Under the pieces are notes generated by a model. It made no database searches. It worked only from the letters and a program-made list of their open reading frames with translations, and was not told where the DNA came from. Both the position numbers and the translations under genes were made by a program. This document shows, one piece after another, positions 1 through 15,000 of a stretch of DNA of 64,000 nucleotides. The stretch spans positions 47,296,192 through 47,360,191 of the forward strand of contig OY754464.1 in the NCBI GenBank assembly GCA_963575645.1, given 5' to 3'. Each line of letters begins with the position of its first letter. Positions within the stretch are counted from its first letter, which is position 1. The DNA is from Xanthostigma xanthostigma (taxonomy: Eukaryota; Arthropoda; Insecta; Raphidioptera; Raphidiidae).

Positions 1-3000
1 CATATTTTCCTGCTGTTGAAGCGTTTGTGGCTCCGTTTCCTCCAGCAATTTCTTTTGCAATTCTTCCTGTTGTTTCTGTTGGGCTTGCTCTTGAGCTCTT
101 CGTAGAGCGTCTTGGTTCGTTGTAGTCGGAGCACTAGCTACGGTAACCGGCTGACCAAGAGTCGGTGTGACAATTGAAGGCGGAGGAATGCCGGCTGCAA
201 CTGTCGATACAACAGTGGGAGCTACAACTCGAGGTGCCTGGAAAGACGGTTGTGGTATTGCTAGTCCGGGCGGTGGGATTAATCCTACAGGCGTCGGTAC
301 CGTTGATGAAATAGTCGGAACTATACCGGGCATTGTTGGAATTATAGGAACTGACGCAGTGGTGGTCAACTTAGACAGTCCAAGAGCCATTGCATTGCTG
401 GCGACGGCATCGAGAGCCTGGATTTTTGCCGTCGCAGCAGCAGCTGCTACAGCTGTTGCAGTTGGCATTATGCTTGAACCACTTGATGGACCCATCAACG
501 CATTGGGCGGTGTTATTGCACGACCGACTCTCAAATATTGACCACCCAGATCGAACAGATTCATCGAAGCAATCGCTTCCTGTGCTGCTTGGGCAGTTTC
601 GTATTCAATGAAACCGTAACCTTTATGTTTGTGTGCTGAACTTCCCTGAGCAAGCTTGCAATAAATTATCGGGCCGAACGCTTCAAAAACACTGAAAATA
701 AAATATAATATCGGTATTTTCTTTCGTTTTTACAAACTGTTTACAGCTGAGATAGCCGAATGACTTACCTTTTGATGTCATCTTCTGTCAAATCAGGATG
801 TATCGATGCAACATAAATTCGGTTGTAGTGTTTGGCCTCTTCCTGTATTTCATCGATAACCGCCTGCGCTTGCGGCATATTGCTTGGTCGACCAACAACT
901 TTGATATTGCGTCCCCCAATCATAACGCCATTCATTTGTTCCAAAGACAATTGAGCGGCCTCCGGAATCTCGTATTCTACAAAAGCAAATCCTTTGTGCT
1001 TCTGCGTAATCGGATCCCACGACATGTTGATTGATTTGATTGGTCCGAATGGTAGAAAAGCTTGGCGAATTGTGTCTTCTTTTAATTCGAAACTAATGCT
1101 TCCCACATACACTCTACATGAAAACGAAACGTATGTTCAATCTTTATAACGTAAACTAATAGGGTAATTATTAGCATTCTTTTATTCCACAATCAGTATA
1201 TTTTGTTTTTTTAATCACATGTAACGAATACATGTCATATAATACATGCAAACCATCATATTGTGAAAAAAAAAATAGTAAATTAAAAATGTATCTGAGA
1301 TTTTTTGCTATTTTAACGTTTTCATATTACAAAGGCTATAAAAATAAATGAAAACAGAATAAGTAGTGTTGAACCAAACTATGCTGTTATTGTTTGAGTT
1401 TATTAAAAAAAAAAAAAAAAAAAACTAAAGATGCATTAAAAACAACAGAAAAACAATTTAGCAAACGGCTATTTATCAAAAATCTACCAAATCTAAAATC
1501 AGTTAAAACAAAAAACGATTCTACATCTAATACAAAACATTAGTTCTGTTCCAAGCTGCTTGAGAACGGTAACAGAACTGTCAGTCTTGCGCAGTAGCTC
1601 AAAAATCGATACAAACAGTTTCGTCAGCGGGTTCCACTTTCTCATTTGACTCCAATCTATATTCATACCACAACAACAAAAATAATGTTTGAGAATGAAT
1701 CAAGTGGTAAGAGTGGTGTCATTGATTAAAATAATAATGGTGAATTTTAGACATATATTTATTAACTTCTATATTGCTAGTGGCCGTAAGTGGAAGCGTG
1801 GCCCATGAAGTGAGACAGCAAATTACTGTTTTTTATCTTTTTATTTTTACTTGACCCGTTGTGCGCAAGTGTCGCGTCTGTAGTGGGGCAATTAGTAAGT
1901 GGAATAGAGCAAACCACCTCCCTATCACAGCTTAGTTCCATGTGTAAACAGACGCGCATCCATTCACGGACAAGCGCATGAGTATAATAACTGAGACAGA
2001 CGTATAAATGTCTGCATTGTGGCCGTTTTCCAATTACAGCACTAAAGCGCTTTATGCGGCATAATGCTCAACGTTGAATGTTCCAACTATAGCAACGCTT
2101 CGCATAATCGAGCACCAGAAAAACCTTAGCTCTCGGATGCTGTGCGCAAGTAGTACCACAATAAGCTAATAAAAAATTCCAATTTTTTTTCTTCAAGTTG
2201 ACATTTTTGACAATTTAAAATTGTTGTTTGATTTAGATCATTATTACAACAGTGTCAAGACCAAAAACAGAAAAATTATTTTTTCATAACTCATTTTAAA
2301 ACTTAATTCAATTAAAATTTTGGACTTATTTAGCTGTATGATTTATAGAAAAATCGATTGTTGAAATAATTATTATCAACTAATTTTAACAAATATACTT
2401 TTGTTTACAAACAAATGGATATCCACATTGAAGAATGCAAAACTTATGATTTTTTTCTGAATCTTTCAGTGAGTCCAATGCTCTCTACCGTCGCATTTAA
2501 AAACTAATTTGTTCCAATTGAACACGCGCACAATGCGGCATTATGCGGCATTTAGTCGCACTCGCAATGGTAATTAGAAAACGGGCTGTAGTGTTATTAT
2601 AACGCGAGTCTCATGCGCATGCCCGTGGACGGATGCACGTCAGTTTGCACATGGAACTAAGCTGTAAAAGTGAGGTGGCTTGCTCTATTTCACTTACTAA
2701 TTGCCCCACTACAGACGCGACACTTGCGCACAACGGGTCAAGTAAAAAGAAAGGGATAGAAAACAGTCATTTGCTGTCTTACTTCATGGGCCACGCTTCC
2801 ACTTACAGCCACTAGCAATATAGTGGAGTGGATTAGGAATTTCAAACCGATATGTCTCGAATAAAAAAATGTTTCCTACAAAAACTGTAGAGTCGAGTTC
2901 CCCCAACATTTTTGTATAGTTTGTGACCGCATGTCGGAGGGGGCGGCGAGAGATATGCCGCTTTAAAGTTCCGGAAAACCCGTTTTTGCTCCATAACTCG

Positions 3001-6000
3001 GCCATTATTATCGGAGGAAAAAAAATGTTTCAACAAAAGTTATAGAGAAAAAAAATCCATGTAAACTCGTTCCAGACCAGATTTGATCAGACAAACCGTT
3101 CGCGAGATATCGCTATTTTAGTGCGCGAAATTTTGACAAATTGGATGCCATTTTTTAAAAAACCATTGCAGCTAGGAGCTTAATTTTCTTTTCATAACGA
3201 GGGTTCTAAAGACTAGTTCTTTGCACCGGAAGCTGGACGCGGTGGGTGAATTAGAACCGGCATCAAAATTCAAATAAATTTTGCTGCGTAGCTAAGGAAA
3301 AGTAATTTTGACGACATAACATAAGAGAGAGACAGTTTATGTAGCAATACTTTATTTCGCACACCAGCAGTTGAGTTTGAAAGGAATTTGTTTTTTCACT
3401 TGTTACACAAAAGTAGATAAAAAAACGGAAAAAATGGCGTAGGTTTAGGTCGATACGTCAATTAGAACAAAAAATATGGAAGATTTACAAAAATTCTTTT
3501 ACCCCCTCTCCCATCCCGTCCAGCAAAGAAGGGGTCTTTAGTACCTTTGCTATAAAAAGAAAATTAAGCTCCTAGCTGCAACGGTTTTTTAAAAAATGGC
3601 ATCAAATTTTTCAAAATTTCGCGCACTAAAATGGCGATATCTCTCGAACGGTTTGTCTGATTAGACTCGGTCTGGAACGAGCTTACGTGGATTCTTTTTC
3701 TCTATAACTTCTGTTGGAACCCCCCAGTCCCCCCGATAATAATGGCCGAGTTATGGAGCAAAAACGGGTTTTCCAGAGCTTTAAAGCGGCATATTCCCCG
3801 CCGCCCCTTCCGACATGCGGTAACAAACTATACCAAAATGTCATGGGAGCTCAACTCTAAGTTTTAGTAGGAAACATTTTTTGATTCGAGACACACCGGA
3901 TTCAAGGCTTTTTTTTCCCAATCCACTCCACTAATATAGAAGTCATATATGACTTTAGGTAACCTCAAAAATAATTAATTCAAGACTACGTGCTGAACAC
4001 AACATTGAAAAATAGTGATGGTGATAAAAGAAATTGTTATAAACTATTATGAAAAGCGATTGTGTACTAAAATGAATCAAAATAAACTCAGCTGGAAAAA
4101 GAGGCTACCACCGCTTACTGATATTTAATTACTTTTTGTTACTTTTAGTTAGTTACTTTTTTGTCAAATTTAACTCAGGTGGTAATACTTTAGGATTTAA
4201 TATAGTCAAATAAGGGTCCTATCTAAAAACATTGAGTGTCAACCCACTGAGTTTCGTTTTAGCTACTGCGCAAGACGGTGACGGTTCTGTTACCGTTATC
4301 AGACAGCTTGGAATAGAGCTAATAAAAATAAAATTGACGGATACACGAAATTTTAAAAATTGCAATATAAAAATAATCAAATCGGCCAATAACGCAACGT
4401 TAGCCTAATGCTTTTCAGACAAAAACTAAGCTACATCTATAATTCAGGCAACAGGAAGAGATCAAAAACGTAAACAAAGATGTTTGTCCACCAATGCCAT
4501 GTTGATTCTTATTTTCACGATACGAAAATAAAGTTTCCAAATCCATCACAATAAGAAATTGATTTTGCCTAATTAATAATTAAACAACGATTCTAAGGGG
4601 CGTTAAGGACGCCAAAAACATTAGCTGTCGAGCGTCAATAATCTTTTTCTCATAGCGTTGTAAATTACCCAAACACGTATTTAGTTCCGCCGTTTTCTAA
4701 GTACAGTAGAACTCATGTACTTTCAACATGTTGGAATTTATCGCTTAATGTATTTTCAACTTCTCCTTCCTCACTTTGTGGCATTCATAGTCAAACGTAT
4801 TTTTTTAATGACTGAGCAGCGTAGAAGGAGACACTTTGCATGAAAAGTAGGGATTAAAAATTTGAAAATTCAACAGTATCTGCTTATGCTTTCAAATATT
4901 AACTACTAATGACTGTTCTCGAGAATAAAGATTATCTATCAATCTATTCAAGATTACCTCCTTTGTTTACATGTTTTGATCTCTTCTAAATACCTAAGGT
5001 TTAGGACAAATGATCTAACCTGCACATGAGGGCGAGAGCCTGCTGTCTCTGAACTTGTGTCCTCTGACTAGCCATTTGCTGTAACAAAGGACATGTCACT
5101 TATAACCATACATTATTATAATATCATTGTCGAATAATCCATTTCACAACCGACCATAATGCCGGAGAGTTCACATTTAAAATCCACTCATATTGATGAC
5201 AAATGAATCACGAGAGCGTTCGGTACATTACTACGTATTTATAAACCACGAGAATAATCAGAAGTATAACTCTATTACGCGTTTTATTAGAATAGAATAG
5301 AATAATAATTTATTGCTAAGGCAATCGGACCAGATTCAATCCATACGAAATGGTCTTCCATCTGTCCTTAAAATACATAAAAGTAACAGAAAAACAATAA
5401 AAATTAAAAAAGATTAAGTAAAGGTCAATAAATTTTGCCGATTTACGAGCTTCGTATTAATCACCTTAATAAAAGTTTTCATTTGATTGCGATGTGAAAT
5501 GGCCTGGTTTATGATAGTGCTGTCAAGCTCATTTAGTAATTTAGGAGCCAGATAAGCAAATGCTTTTTTTAAACCTGAGTTTCAATCCTGAAACAAAGTG
5601 CTGTACCTTCAGTGTTTGAAGGTTTGCAGCGAATTGGTTCTTAGAAGTTGGGTTTAATAAGATATTTTATCTAGTTACTTTATCTATAGTCGTTTTTTGT
5701 TTTTTTTTGACGTGATAACGTCTTATAAATTGATGAAATAAATTGATGAAACACCGGCTGCATGCACGAAAAAGTGTCACGTTCCGCGCACGATCGGCCC
5801 AAGTTTGACAGCTACTAAAATTTAGGTTATGTATTATTCGAGCGGAATACGTTATCACGTAAAACTATCGTCCGTAAACCGACTTTACAGACAACCAATT
5901 TTTTTAGTGAGGAACTAAGAGGGAAGTTTGATAATTTGAGTTGTTTTTGGTTAATTAATTGAAAATTAAATATTCATTTTCATAGAACTCGTTGCCATCG

Positions 6001-9000
6001 ATTTTTTTAATATGGAGCTGTCGAAATAATTTCAACAAAGAAATGTGTTTGTAGGAACAACTAATAAAATAAAAAACAGTACAGAAAAAGAAGCATATTA
6101 TGTTGAAATCAAAGCTAAAACTGTGTTTTGAAAAGAATTTTCCTTTTATTGAAAGAGAATGACGGAAAGTGACACTGATAAAAAAATTTACATTTACAAC
6201 ACCCATTTTTCAGGCAACAGTAGGGTCTTTTCAGTGCTGGATTAACCTATAAGCAAAATAAGCAATTGCTTAGGGCATCACGTCTCAGGGAGCACCAAAA
6301 ATCAGAACTCAGAAATGAACAGTACCTCACCAGACCATGTCATCAATTTTTTGTGTCATATTTTCAAAAATTTGATCTACTGTCTTAGGAAGTACAGAAG
6401 TTAAAAATAATAATTTATTTTTGAAAATGAAAACAATTTTTTTTTAACTTTAAAGTTTTGTAACTTTTTTCAATTAACTGTATAAAAATGCCTAAGGACC
6501 AATTTTATAAACTGTCAAATTTTCAATGAGAGCATTGTTCGTAAAATTCAATTTTTTCCCTAAAATTCAATGCTTTTTAACATTTTTCTATCAATTTTAA
6601 GTTTGACATACACAATTTGAAAAAAAAAATGTTATACGCTTAACATGACATGATAGATAGATAATATTAGAATTAGACTGCTGTTAGAGATGAGGGCCCA
6701 TAGACAAGAAATGCTTAAGGCATCAAGGAGTCTTAATCCGGATTGCGTATGTTCTGTCTTAAAATAAATTGCTTTGTTGTCAGTATCATGCATATCAAAG
6801 ATTATAAGTAGTTCGTTCTTTTGTTTGTTGGTATTATCTTCATATGTTTAAAATAAAATAGTATTTTGTCAGCTCAGCTGCTTTGTGATAGTATGAAAGT
6901 TTGATGATCAGTTGTAAATTACATATATGTATGTATGAGTAGTTCAGAACAAAAAAGAAAACGCGTCTCTTAGCGAAAATCGCAATTAGGTAGAGGAGAG
7001 AGAGAGAGTCCACTCTCGCCCCCGTGGCTTGGTTCTCCGGAGCTAATCAAACGCCACTAACCTGCACATTAAAGATAATACCTGATGCCTTTGAAAAGTT
7101 CTATTTTTCTGTAAGAACAATTTTAACAAAAATTAATTCCCGGCCAAGTAATATTACAAACCTGATTGAAACAAAAAATATACAGTTAAAACCGTTTAAA
7201 ATGACATTGTATAGAACAACATACCGGTTATATTGACCAAAATCATAGGTCCCAGCTAAATACTATATGACCGCCTTATAAAAAACACTGCTTTTTACGG
7301 CATACCTGATTAAGCGACTACATTTAACTAATATCTTCGGAGAATTATATCTGTTAGAACGACCAGTTGTATTGTAAACAATTTGAATAGGTCCACATCT
7401 GGCACAATATAATGGTCAATAACAAAATTAAACAAAAACGTGTCGAGTTTAGGGTCTCTTGTAATTTTCAAAAACAAAATTGACCAATTCTTAAACAAAA
7501 AGCAAACGATTTTGCTCAGCGTTTTGGTGAAGATTTCGTTTCCGGACTCAACACTGTATCGTCGGCGGGAAAATGAGTGGTAAAGCTGCCAGTGTTGATA
7601 ACGGTGTTGTAGAAGAATGAATGTTGTAAAAGTGGCCTACGTTATACAAAGGCTACGGGCCAGATGACATTTTAAACGCACACAAAAAAAACCGGACTTT
7701 TTTACAATATGACACCAAACAGAACTTTAAAGTTCAAAGGAGAGAATTGTTCTGGTGGAAAAATGTCTAAGACTTTGTACCTCGAAAACATCACCGGTTG
7801 TTATGACTATTAGTTTTTACTGTTTGGTTTTATCTGTCGTTATAACAGATTTTGACTGTATATACATATATGTTACCCGACGCTTGTATAACATTTCAAA
7901 ATCGATATATTATTCAATTAATTTCAATTTGATTATTATGAAACGAAACGATCTAATTATAAGAAATCTTAAATTATTAACGTTATCTATCTTCAATTCA
8001 ACCTTTCAAAACCGAAAATCCTAAAAAAAATTCAATGGGAAAAAAACAATAATCAGTACCTGCTGTTGATGAGCTAGCGTTTGTTTCATCAATACCATTT
8101 TGATACTTTGTTCCATCGCATATTTCTTCGCTTTGTTAACATAATCGGTTTGATCTGATGACAGTTTTGGAAGCACACCACCCAAAATACCTGCGATGGT
8201 GTTGCTGCGTGCACCGGGACCTAAAAAAAAAAAACAGAATGTTACAATAGCTCGCAAACAAAAATAAAACACAGATAAAAACAATATTTAGAAGTCTATC
8301 AGATCTTATCAGCCAATTAAAATCATTTGTCGGACATCGGTACTGATATCAACAACAGTTCAACAATTAGTGATCATCATTAAAAAAAAAGCTTGTAATT
8401 AATGTTTTCGTATCCGAACGGTTTAATTTCCTTTATGTTCCTAATTAAAAATAAATACAGTCAAGTCGCGATATTCTGGCCCCCGTCTATTTGGGCGCCT
8501 ATTATAATCAGGCATCGTCAAACATTGGCGCAGGTACAGATCCGACACAGTGAGAAGAGATAGAAATTTGTTTCTGTTTTTAAGATAATCAACATATGTT
8601 AAAATTAATAAATATTTGTGACTTGGTTTATTATTCTCACAGTAACTTACTGTGTACTTGATTTTTTGATCCGTTCAAAAAAAAAAAAAATAAATAAACA
8701 TTTAAGGTAGTAATGTTGATACCACAAGTATCAAATGTGTGCTTAGACATATTTGACTTATGTAGTATTTAGATTTGACAACGCCACGTAAAAGTAAAGG
8801 AGATAGAGGTATACTAACAGTAAGATAATATATAAGAAGGTATTCCAATCCTGCAATGCATCATGGGAAATGTGTCAAGCGGTGGCGCCACCACGAGTGT
8901 GTCAGATACACTAGCCATCCAATCCTGCAATGCATCATGGGAAATGTGTCAAGCGGTCGCGCTAAAGATACACTAGCCAGTAACTAAAGTATTTTCATCC

Positions 9001-12000
9001 TAACTCTTGAAATAATAATAAATATTGTTTATTAATTAGCGCCTAAAAAATCTAAAAAATTTTTTAGGCGCTAATTAATTAATAAACAATATTTATTATT
9101 ATTTCAAGAGTTAGGATGAAAATACTTTAGTTACTGGCTAGTGTATCTTTAGCGCGACCGCTTGACACATTTCCCATGATGCATTGCAGGATTGGATGGC
9201 TAGTGTATCTGACACACTCGTGGTGGCGCCACCGCTTGACACATTTCCCATGATGCATTGCAGGATTGGAATACCTTCTTATAATTATCTTAACTAACAG
9301 TAACTCCGTTTCACTCAAAACCGCAATTTTTAAAATAACGAAATGTTTGAAAAATGTTTTTCTTTCTGTTGTTATAAAATTCAGTGAAATCTGAACGGTA
9401 CTTTTTATGAAATTTAAAAAATCTGTGATTTCTCATTAGGTTCAATGTTAAATGCAAAAAACGTTTCATATTAATTACATTTTTTTGGTTCTCTGTAGCT
9501 TTTTGAAATTTTAGGTGGTTCATTATTTTATTAAAATCTACCAATATGCCAAGTTTCATTTAATTCTGAACAGTAACTCTCTAACCGACAGTACTACCTT
9601 AAGAAATTATCGACCAATTTTTCAGACAATTATATTAACAAAAATATATAATTCAATACAATAACGTTAATATAATTGTCTGAAAAATTGGTTGATAATT
9701 TTATTTATTGAAGAGTTCTAATCAGACGTTAATTCAAAGATTTAAATAAAAATTAGTTACCTGCCACAACATCACCGCTCTGCATTAAATCATAAATAGG
9801 CGTTTCAATGAACGACGTTTTTGCCCCACCTACAACAAAAAATTAAAAATGAGACCTAAGAATGGTAGAAGAAGACTGTTTGGCCAAGAGGGACGGTGTT
9901 TGCCTTTTGTTTCCTTGTTTAAATTGCCTTTGGCGTTACGTTCCAAGCCAATATATAGCAATGTTAATTTCTTAAGACTTAATAAACCGTATTCTGTATT
10001 TCAACTGTTAATTCTGGCCACTACAGTCTATTTGAATTGCTACATTATTTCGGATTACCTGCAAATTTTCTTTTCTTTTCTAACATAATACACCTGATCA
10101 TTTTATCATTCAGTTATGCCCCGTACCAATTAAAAAAATAATTTCTATGTAAGAAGCATTCGTGGAAATTAACTGAAAAATGACGTTTAAAACGATGTTA
10201 ATCTTTCTCTCATTGGCAACTTATTTTTATTTTTTAATCGTAATATTAAATAAAAAATGAATTGAAGCTATACATATAGCTGCAGTTATTGTTTTGGGGT
10301 GAATATGTCGAGCGTATTTGCCAAGTTACAAGAAAAGTCTCTACAAAGCGTCAACAACAGCTGTAATAATAATTAATAGACATTTCATAGATAAAATTTT
10401 TTTGTGCGCATGCCTCAACTTTCGTCATACTTTTCGGGCACTTTTCATTTGACGAGAGAAAAGTTACTGATTTTAAATAGCAATTAAATAAGAAACATAT
10501 AAGGATGTTATACAACACCCCAGAAAAATATTTCACCATTTTTTAAGAGAAACATTTTACAATCAACGATTAATAACAGGTAGGATCGTACCCTTTCAAC
10601 CAGTTTTCGTTTACTTCCACCAGTTTTTTCGCTCGTGGTAAATGCTTTGGAATTCCATAATTTAGTTCTGACAATAGAACTGAAATCAAGTTATTTAGTG
10701 TCATCAGTCGTCACCTGACTTAACAAGACTAAAAATATATTTTTAACTTCTTAATAAAATCCCACGAATTCTTCTTACGTCGAATTTTTAATACAAGGAT
10801 CAATCTCTACATATTTTGGAAAAGTGGTCGATACAAACTAGCACGTGTAATGCACCTTTGGTTTTTGTTCTACCAGACTTATTTTTGCCTAGTACCAATT
10901 AATATTTTCAATTTATGACTATTTTTAAAAACGAACTGATAATATCAATGTTACGTTTTCACCAGTTTTCGAATCTGGGAGCTCCCTTTATCTTTAAAGT
11001 GGTCATAAGGGTTCGTCCATAAACCACGTAACGTTCTTTTTATCCAGTGCCGACTTTAGGAAGAGGCAACTCGATAATGTTAAGAAAGAAAAACTTCACC
11101 ACAAAACATGATAAAAATTAATAAACTTGTGAATTCTGATTATTTTCTCCGTTTTTAATCAAATAACTATTTTATAGTATAAATTCTAAGTTTAATTTTC
11201 TAATTATGTAAAATTACAATTCAATAAAACGCGGAACATTATCAATTTACAATTAATTTTATAATGTACGATAATTTTACAACCCTGATACGATGACGCT
11301 TTTATCCTGAGAACGCTGATTCTGCCCGCAAATCGCGGGAAAAACTAGTTAAAATGAAGAAATAATAAATAAGCGCTGAAGAATATCTCGCTCAGGACGC
11401 CTAGATGGCTAAGGTCGGCGCAATTTTTACTCTTTCCTCCTACATAAAACTTATTATTCAAATGTTTGGTACTAGTAATGTGATGTAACAATGATAATTA
11501 AGCCACCTTCCTTTTTTTGTAACGGCGAGTCGATTTTGAGGGTAACCCCTTCCTCCACCTCAAGAGCGTTAGATGGTTTATGGACCGACCCCTCAGACTG
11601 GAAATTCTTTAAGACAAGAGACAAAAAAGTATGAAAATGAACAAAAACGAGGGCAATACACTGCTGAATGTACAGAATCGTGTTTAAGTATTTGCGGCAA
11701 GGAAACGATCGAAAAAATAGAGGAGATAATATTTATGTATATATTCAGGTAGAGGAGACGTTTACCACTAGGCCGGGTCGGTTCATTAGACAGATATCCA
11801 ATTCGGCCAACGCTCCGTTCACGCAAGAGTCACACCGGTATATACGCGCGCAGCATCTCACAACCTCTACTGTTTGTACCCATGTAAAAACATACAAGAA
11901 CACAAGACCAAAACATTATGAACGGCTATTATAACAAAAAAAAAACCTTCACATATGGCAATTATAACTGGAAAAGTTGATCGATACATACAAATATCGA

Positions 12001-15000
12001 TAAACGATAACTATCTGAAATTGTGATTTTGTATTGAAAATAGGGTTGGAACTGTTTACCAATATATCGATGTTATCGATTAACTGCAATTTCCCAATAC
12101 TGCAACGAAAGCAAATATCAGACATTTAAACTGGGTCTGTTTTTAGCAAATCAATATAATTTTATAAACTGACATCACTTGGCAAATAATCAGGTCCGGT
12201 ATTATAACAAAATAATGTTAAAAACAATACTGGAATTGTTTATCAGTGAATTGATATATCGATGTATTTTTTATGAACTGACAATCATTTAACAAAAATT
12301 TACAAATCTGTATAAAAAAAATTACTGTAGGAAAGACTAATAATTGTTTATCAATGAATTGATACATAAGCAGTAATGCTAATTTATGAAATCTGTTACC
12401 ACAAAATTATACACTGCAATGAGGATTTTATCAATAGTGATTAACAATAATTGCTTAATGTATTTATTACAAAAAAAAAAAAAAATGTGTCAAAACCGGG
12501 CTATCAGCATTATCAAATTCGTTTTTTTTTTTTAATTCCTTTTTGAATTTCAATTCAGTGCAACTTGCATTCAAGTTTATGTATCGAGTGTAAAACACAA
12601 TTTAAGCATCGACATTTTCTATTGTCTTCTCAAACGATGATTATAAAAAACATTTCAAGAGCAAAAATTAAAAAAAAATCCTGAAATGGCGCAATTATCT
12701 CCTCGCAAAGAGTACTGCAATAATTTCTATGAAGTACAAGCTCTCGTTATTGTTGAAACTGCTCGTTTAAATGGCTGAAAACATAAAAGCAGAAAAAATA
12801 ATTCTCCAACAAAATTTTATAAACCATTTGTCAATTTGGATTATATTGACAAGAAAACCTTTCAACATTGTAATTTCCAGAACTTGATAATGGATAATTA
12901 TCATCGGACATATGCCTTCAATTTTTTATATATTGATGAAAACTACTTAAACCCCGTTGTGGATAATAAATGTGGTGTTACCAAATCGCTGCATTAATGC
13001 AATAGTAGGACGTTTCAAAAATTGGTGTTTAGGAATATAATAACATGACGTAATATGGAAGTAAAGTCAAATGTTACGAAGACAGCTGTCGATCGTTTTG
13101 GAATGATATACGCATATGCTTATATTATATTAAATATATATGTTACGGTTAATACAAGAAAGTAGTTTATTCGCGAATTAACCGGCTAATACCCGAATTA
13201 ACCAACGTCAAGGATTGGTTAATTCGGGTAATTAGCCGATTAATTCGCGGATTAACTACCTTCTTGTATTAACCGTAACATATATACCTATATCTGTTTT
13301 CGCCTGTACAATTGTACTTGATTTTAACATTACCTACATGTTATTAACCGAAAGCATTAATTATTGAAATGTTCCACTATTTGACTGAATCAGCGAAATG
13401 TACGAACATTAATTTTGAGAAAAATGCTCAGGCCAAGTGTCAAAATGTCAAATCGCATTTTTTTTTTAATTGTAAAATTTCATGTTATTTCCTTTACTTT
13501 GATTACACAAGTTTTGGTTTATAGGTTATATTTGGACACTGCTGACAGCTTCTGGGAAATTTAGACTGTTTGTCCTGAATTACCACTGAAATAATAACAA
13601 GCAAAAGGTCCTTTCTCACATTACAACTTCCCAATTATATAATGTAGTATACATTTGTAAGATTTTTTCCGCCTAGAAAACTACTTGTCGAAGTCTGTCA
13701 GTCAAATTTAGTAACGTTGTATATATACAGTTAATGAAAAGGTATACAACCGACGGTTACCAAGAAATTAGACAAGTTGAGATTCAAATTATAAATAAAG
13801 TGCTTAATATTTGCTTATAAACAGGGTAAGCATAGAAGACAAGCGTACTCGATTAATCTGAAAAGTTGAAATTTTAATACAGTAATCCCCAACCTAACAC
13901 TCTTAATTAGCGCTTCCCTCCACAACACCATAGGCGTTGGCTTACCAAAGGTCTACTGTATTGAGATCAGAGGTGACATCTGATTGGAAGTGCAGTAAGT
14001 GCTTGACATCAGCGCTATAGCAATAGCAATTTGCATGGAATTTTTAGTGAAACATGTTTTTGCACTAGCCTTTATAAAATAGCTGCATTATATGTATGTA
14101 GGCCAATGAGCTGTAAATATGCAGACAATTATAGGTAACGTTTGTTTCAAAAAATTGGAAATAGGCGATATGCGCAAAAATACCATATATATACCTCGTG
14201 CGCAATGGTATTACGATTCATGTGACTATTAAAACTCGATGGAGTTCGTTTTAAATACATCTTATCTCGCCCAAATATAGTTCATTACGATATTAGGTAA
14301 ACAATCTACTATCGCTCGCGACAAAAAATTCCATTCAAGTTGCCTGTTATATAGTGTAAAACTAAAAACCGCGCTAAATTGATAAATTCAATGTTCCTAA
14401 GCCAATCCTGTTTATAAACAAAGCTTAGCAGCTTCAGTTATAATTACATACATATTTTAAAAACCAAAATCATGTTTGTTCACACAATAAAACATATTTC
14501 CTGAAACAGAAGTTTAAAAACGTGGAACAGAGTCCGAGGTAACGTCTTGCGCATGAGTGAGACCTAAACAAGCGACTGAAGAAATTCTTTCTGACATCTG
14601 GAAACACAAAGAGAAAATAGAAATGCTCAGAATGTTTCATTGTTTCATTTGTTATAAATAACAACACATTCATTTGTTTGTTTTTTTTTATCAATCAATT
14701 GTTATTTTCCTTTAGACTTTTCGTTACTACCAAACTAATCAATTAAATTTACTGGATTTATGTTAAATACTGAATATTTAAAAATTAAAAACCACTTTTC
14801 CATATTTTTTCTTTACATAATTATTACTCTAAATGATAACTCTAGGAGTTTCAACAACAAAAAATAAAAGTAACTAGGATCCACATCATATAAAAATAAA
14901 ACTATAAAGTATTCAAATGTAGACGCTCTGTAAATGTACTCATCTCTTTTGGGAACTAGGTATTAAATGTAGGTTGTCAACCAAAAATAAGTTTCTACTG

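Larger units (their letters stand above)
1540..4322. mobile_element. Inverted-repeat element A, outermost of three nested elements
   Basis: The ends are inverted copies of each other: TTAGTTCTGTTCCAAGCTG at the left and the complement of TTAGCTCTATTCCAAGCTG at the right. Similarity continues inward for about 90 bp (GAACGGTAACAGAAC, CTTGCGCAGTAGCT). There is no coding capacity. It sits in the 3.9-kb PUF60 intron 1114-5019. A compact relative of about 140 bp lies at 19020-19158. Element B (1765-3943) is inserted inside it. Confidence 0.7.

Noticed and set aside
167-1034. Plus-strand ORFs at 167-541, 390-611 and 798-1034
   Set aside because: They are antisense shadows of PUF60 exons 6 and 7, whose minus-strand frame has RRM motifs and consistent splice sites.
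1777-2815. Two similar 60-codon ORFs on opposite strands
   Set aside because: They are the two arms of palindromic element B, so similarity is due to the inverted repeat and not to gene duplication.
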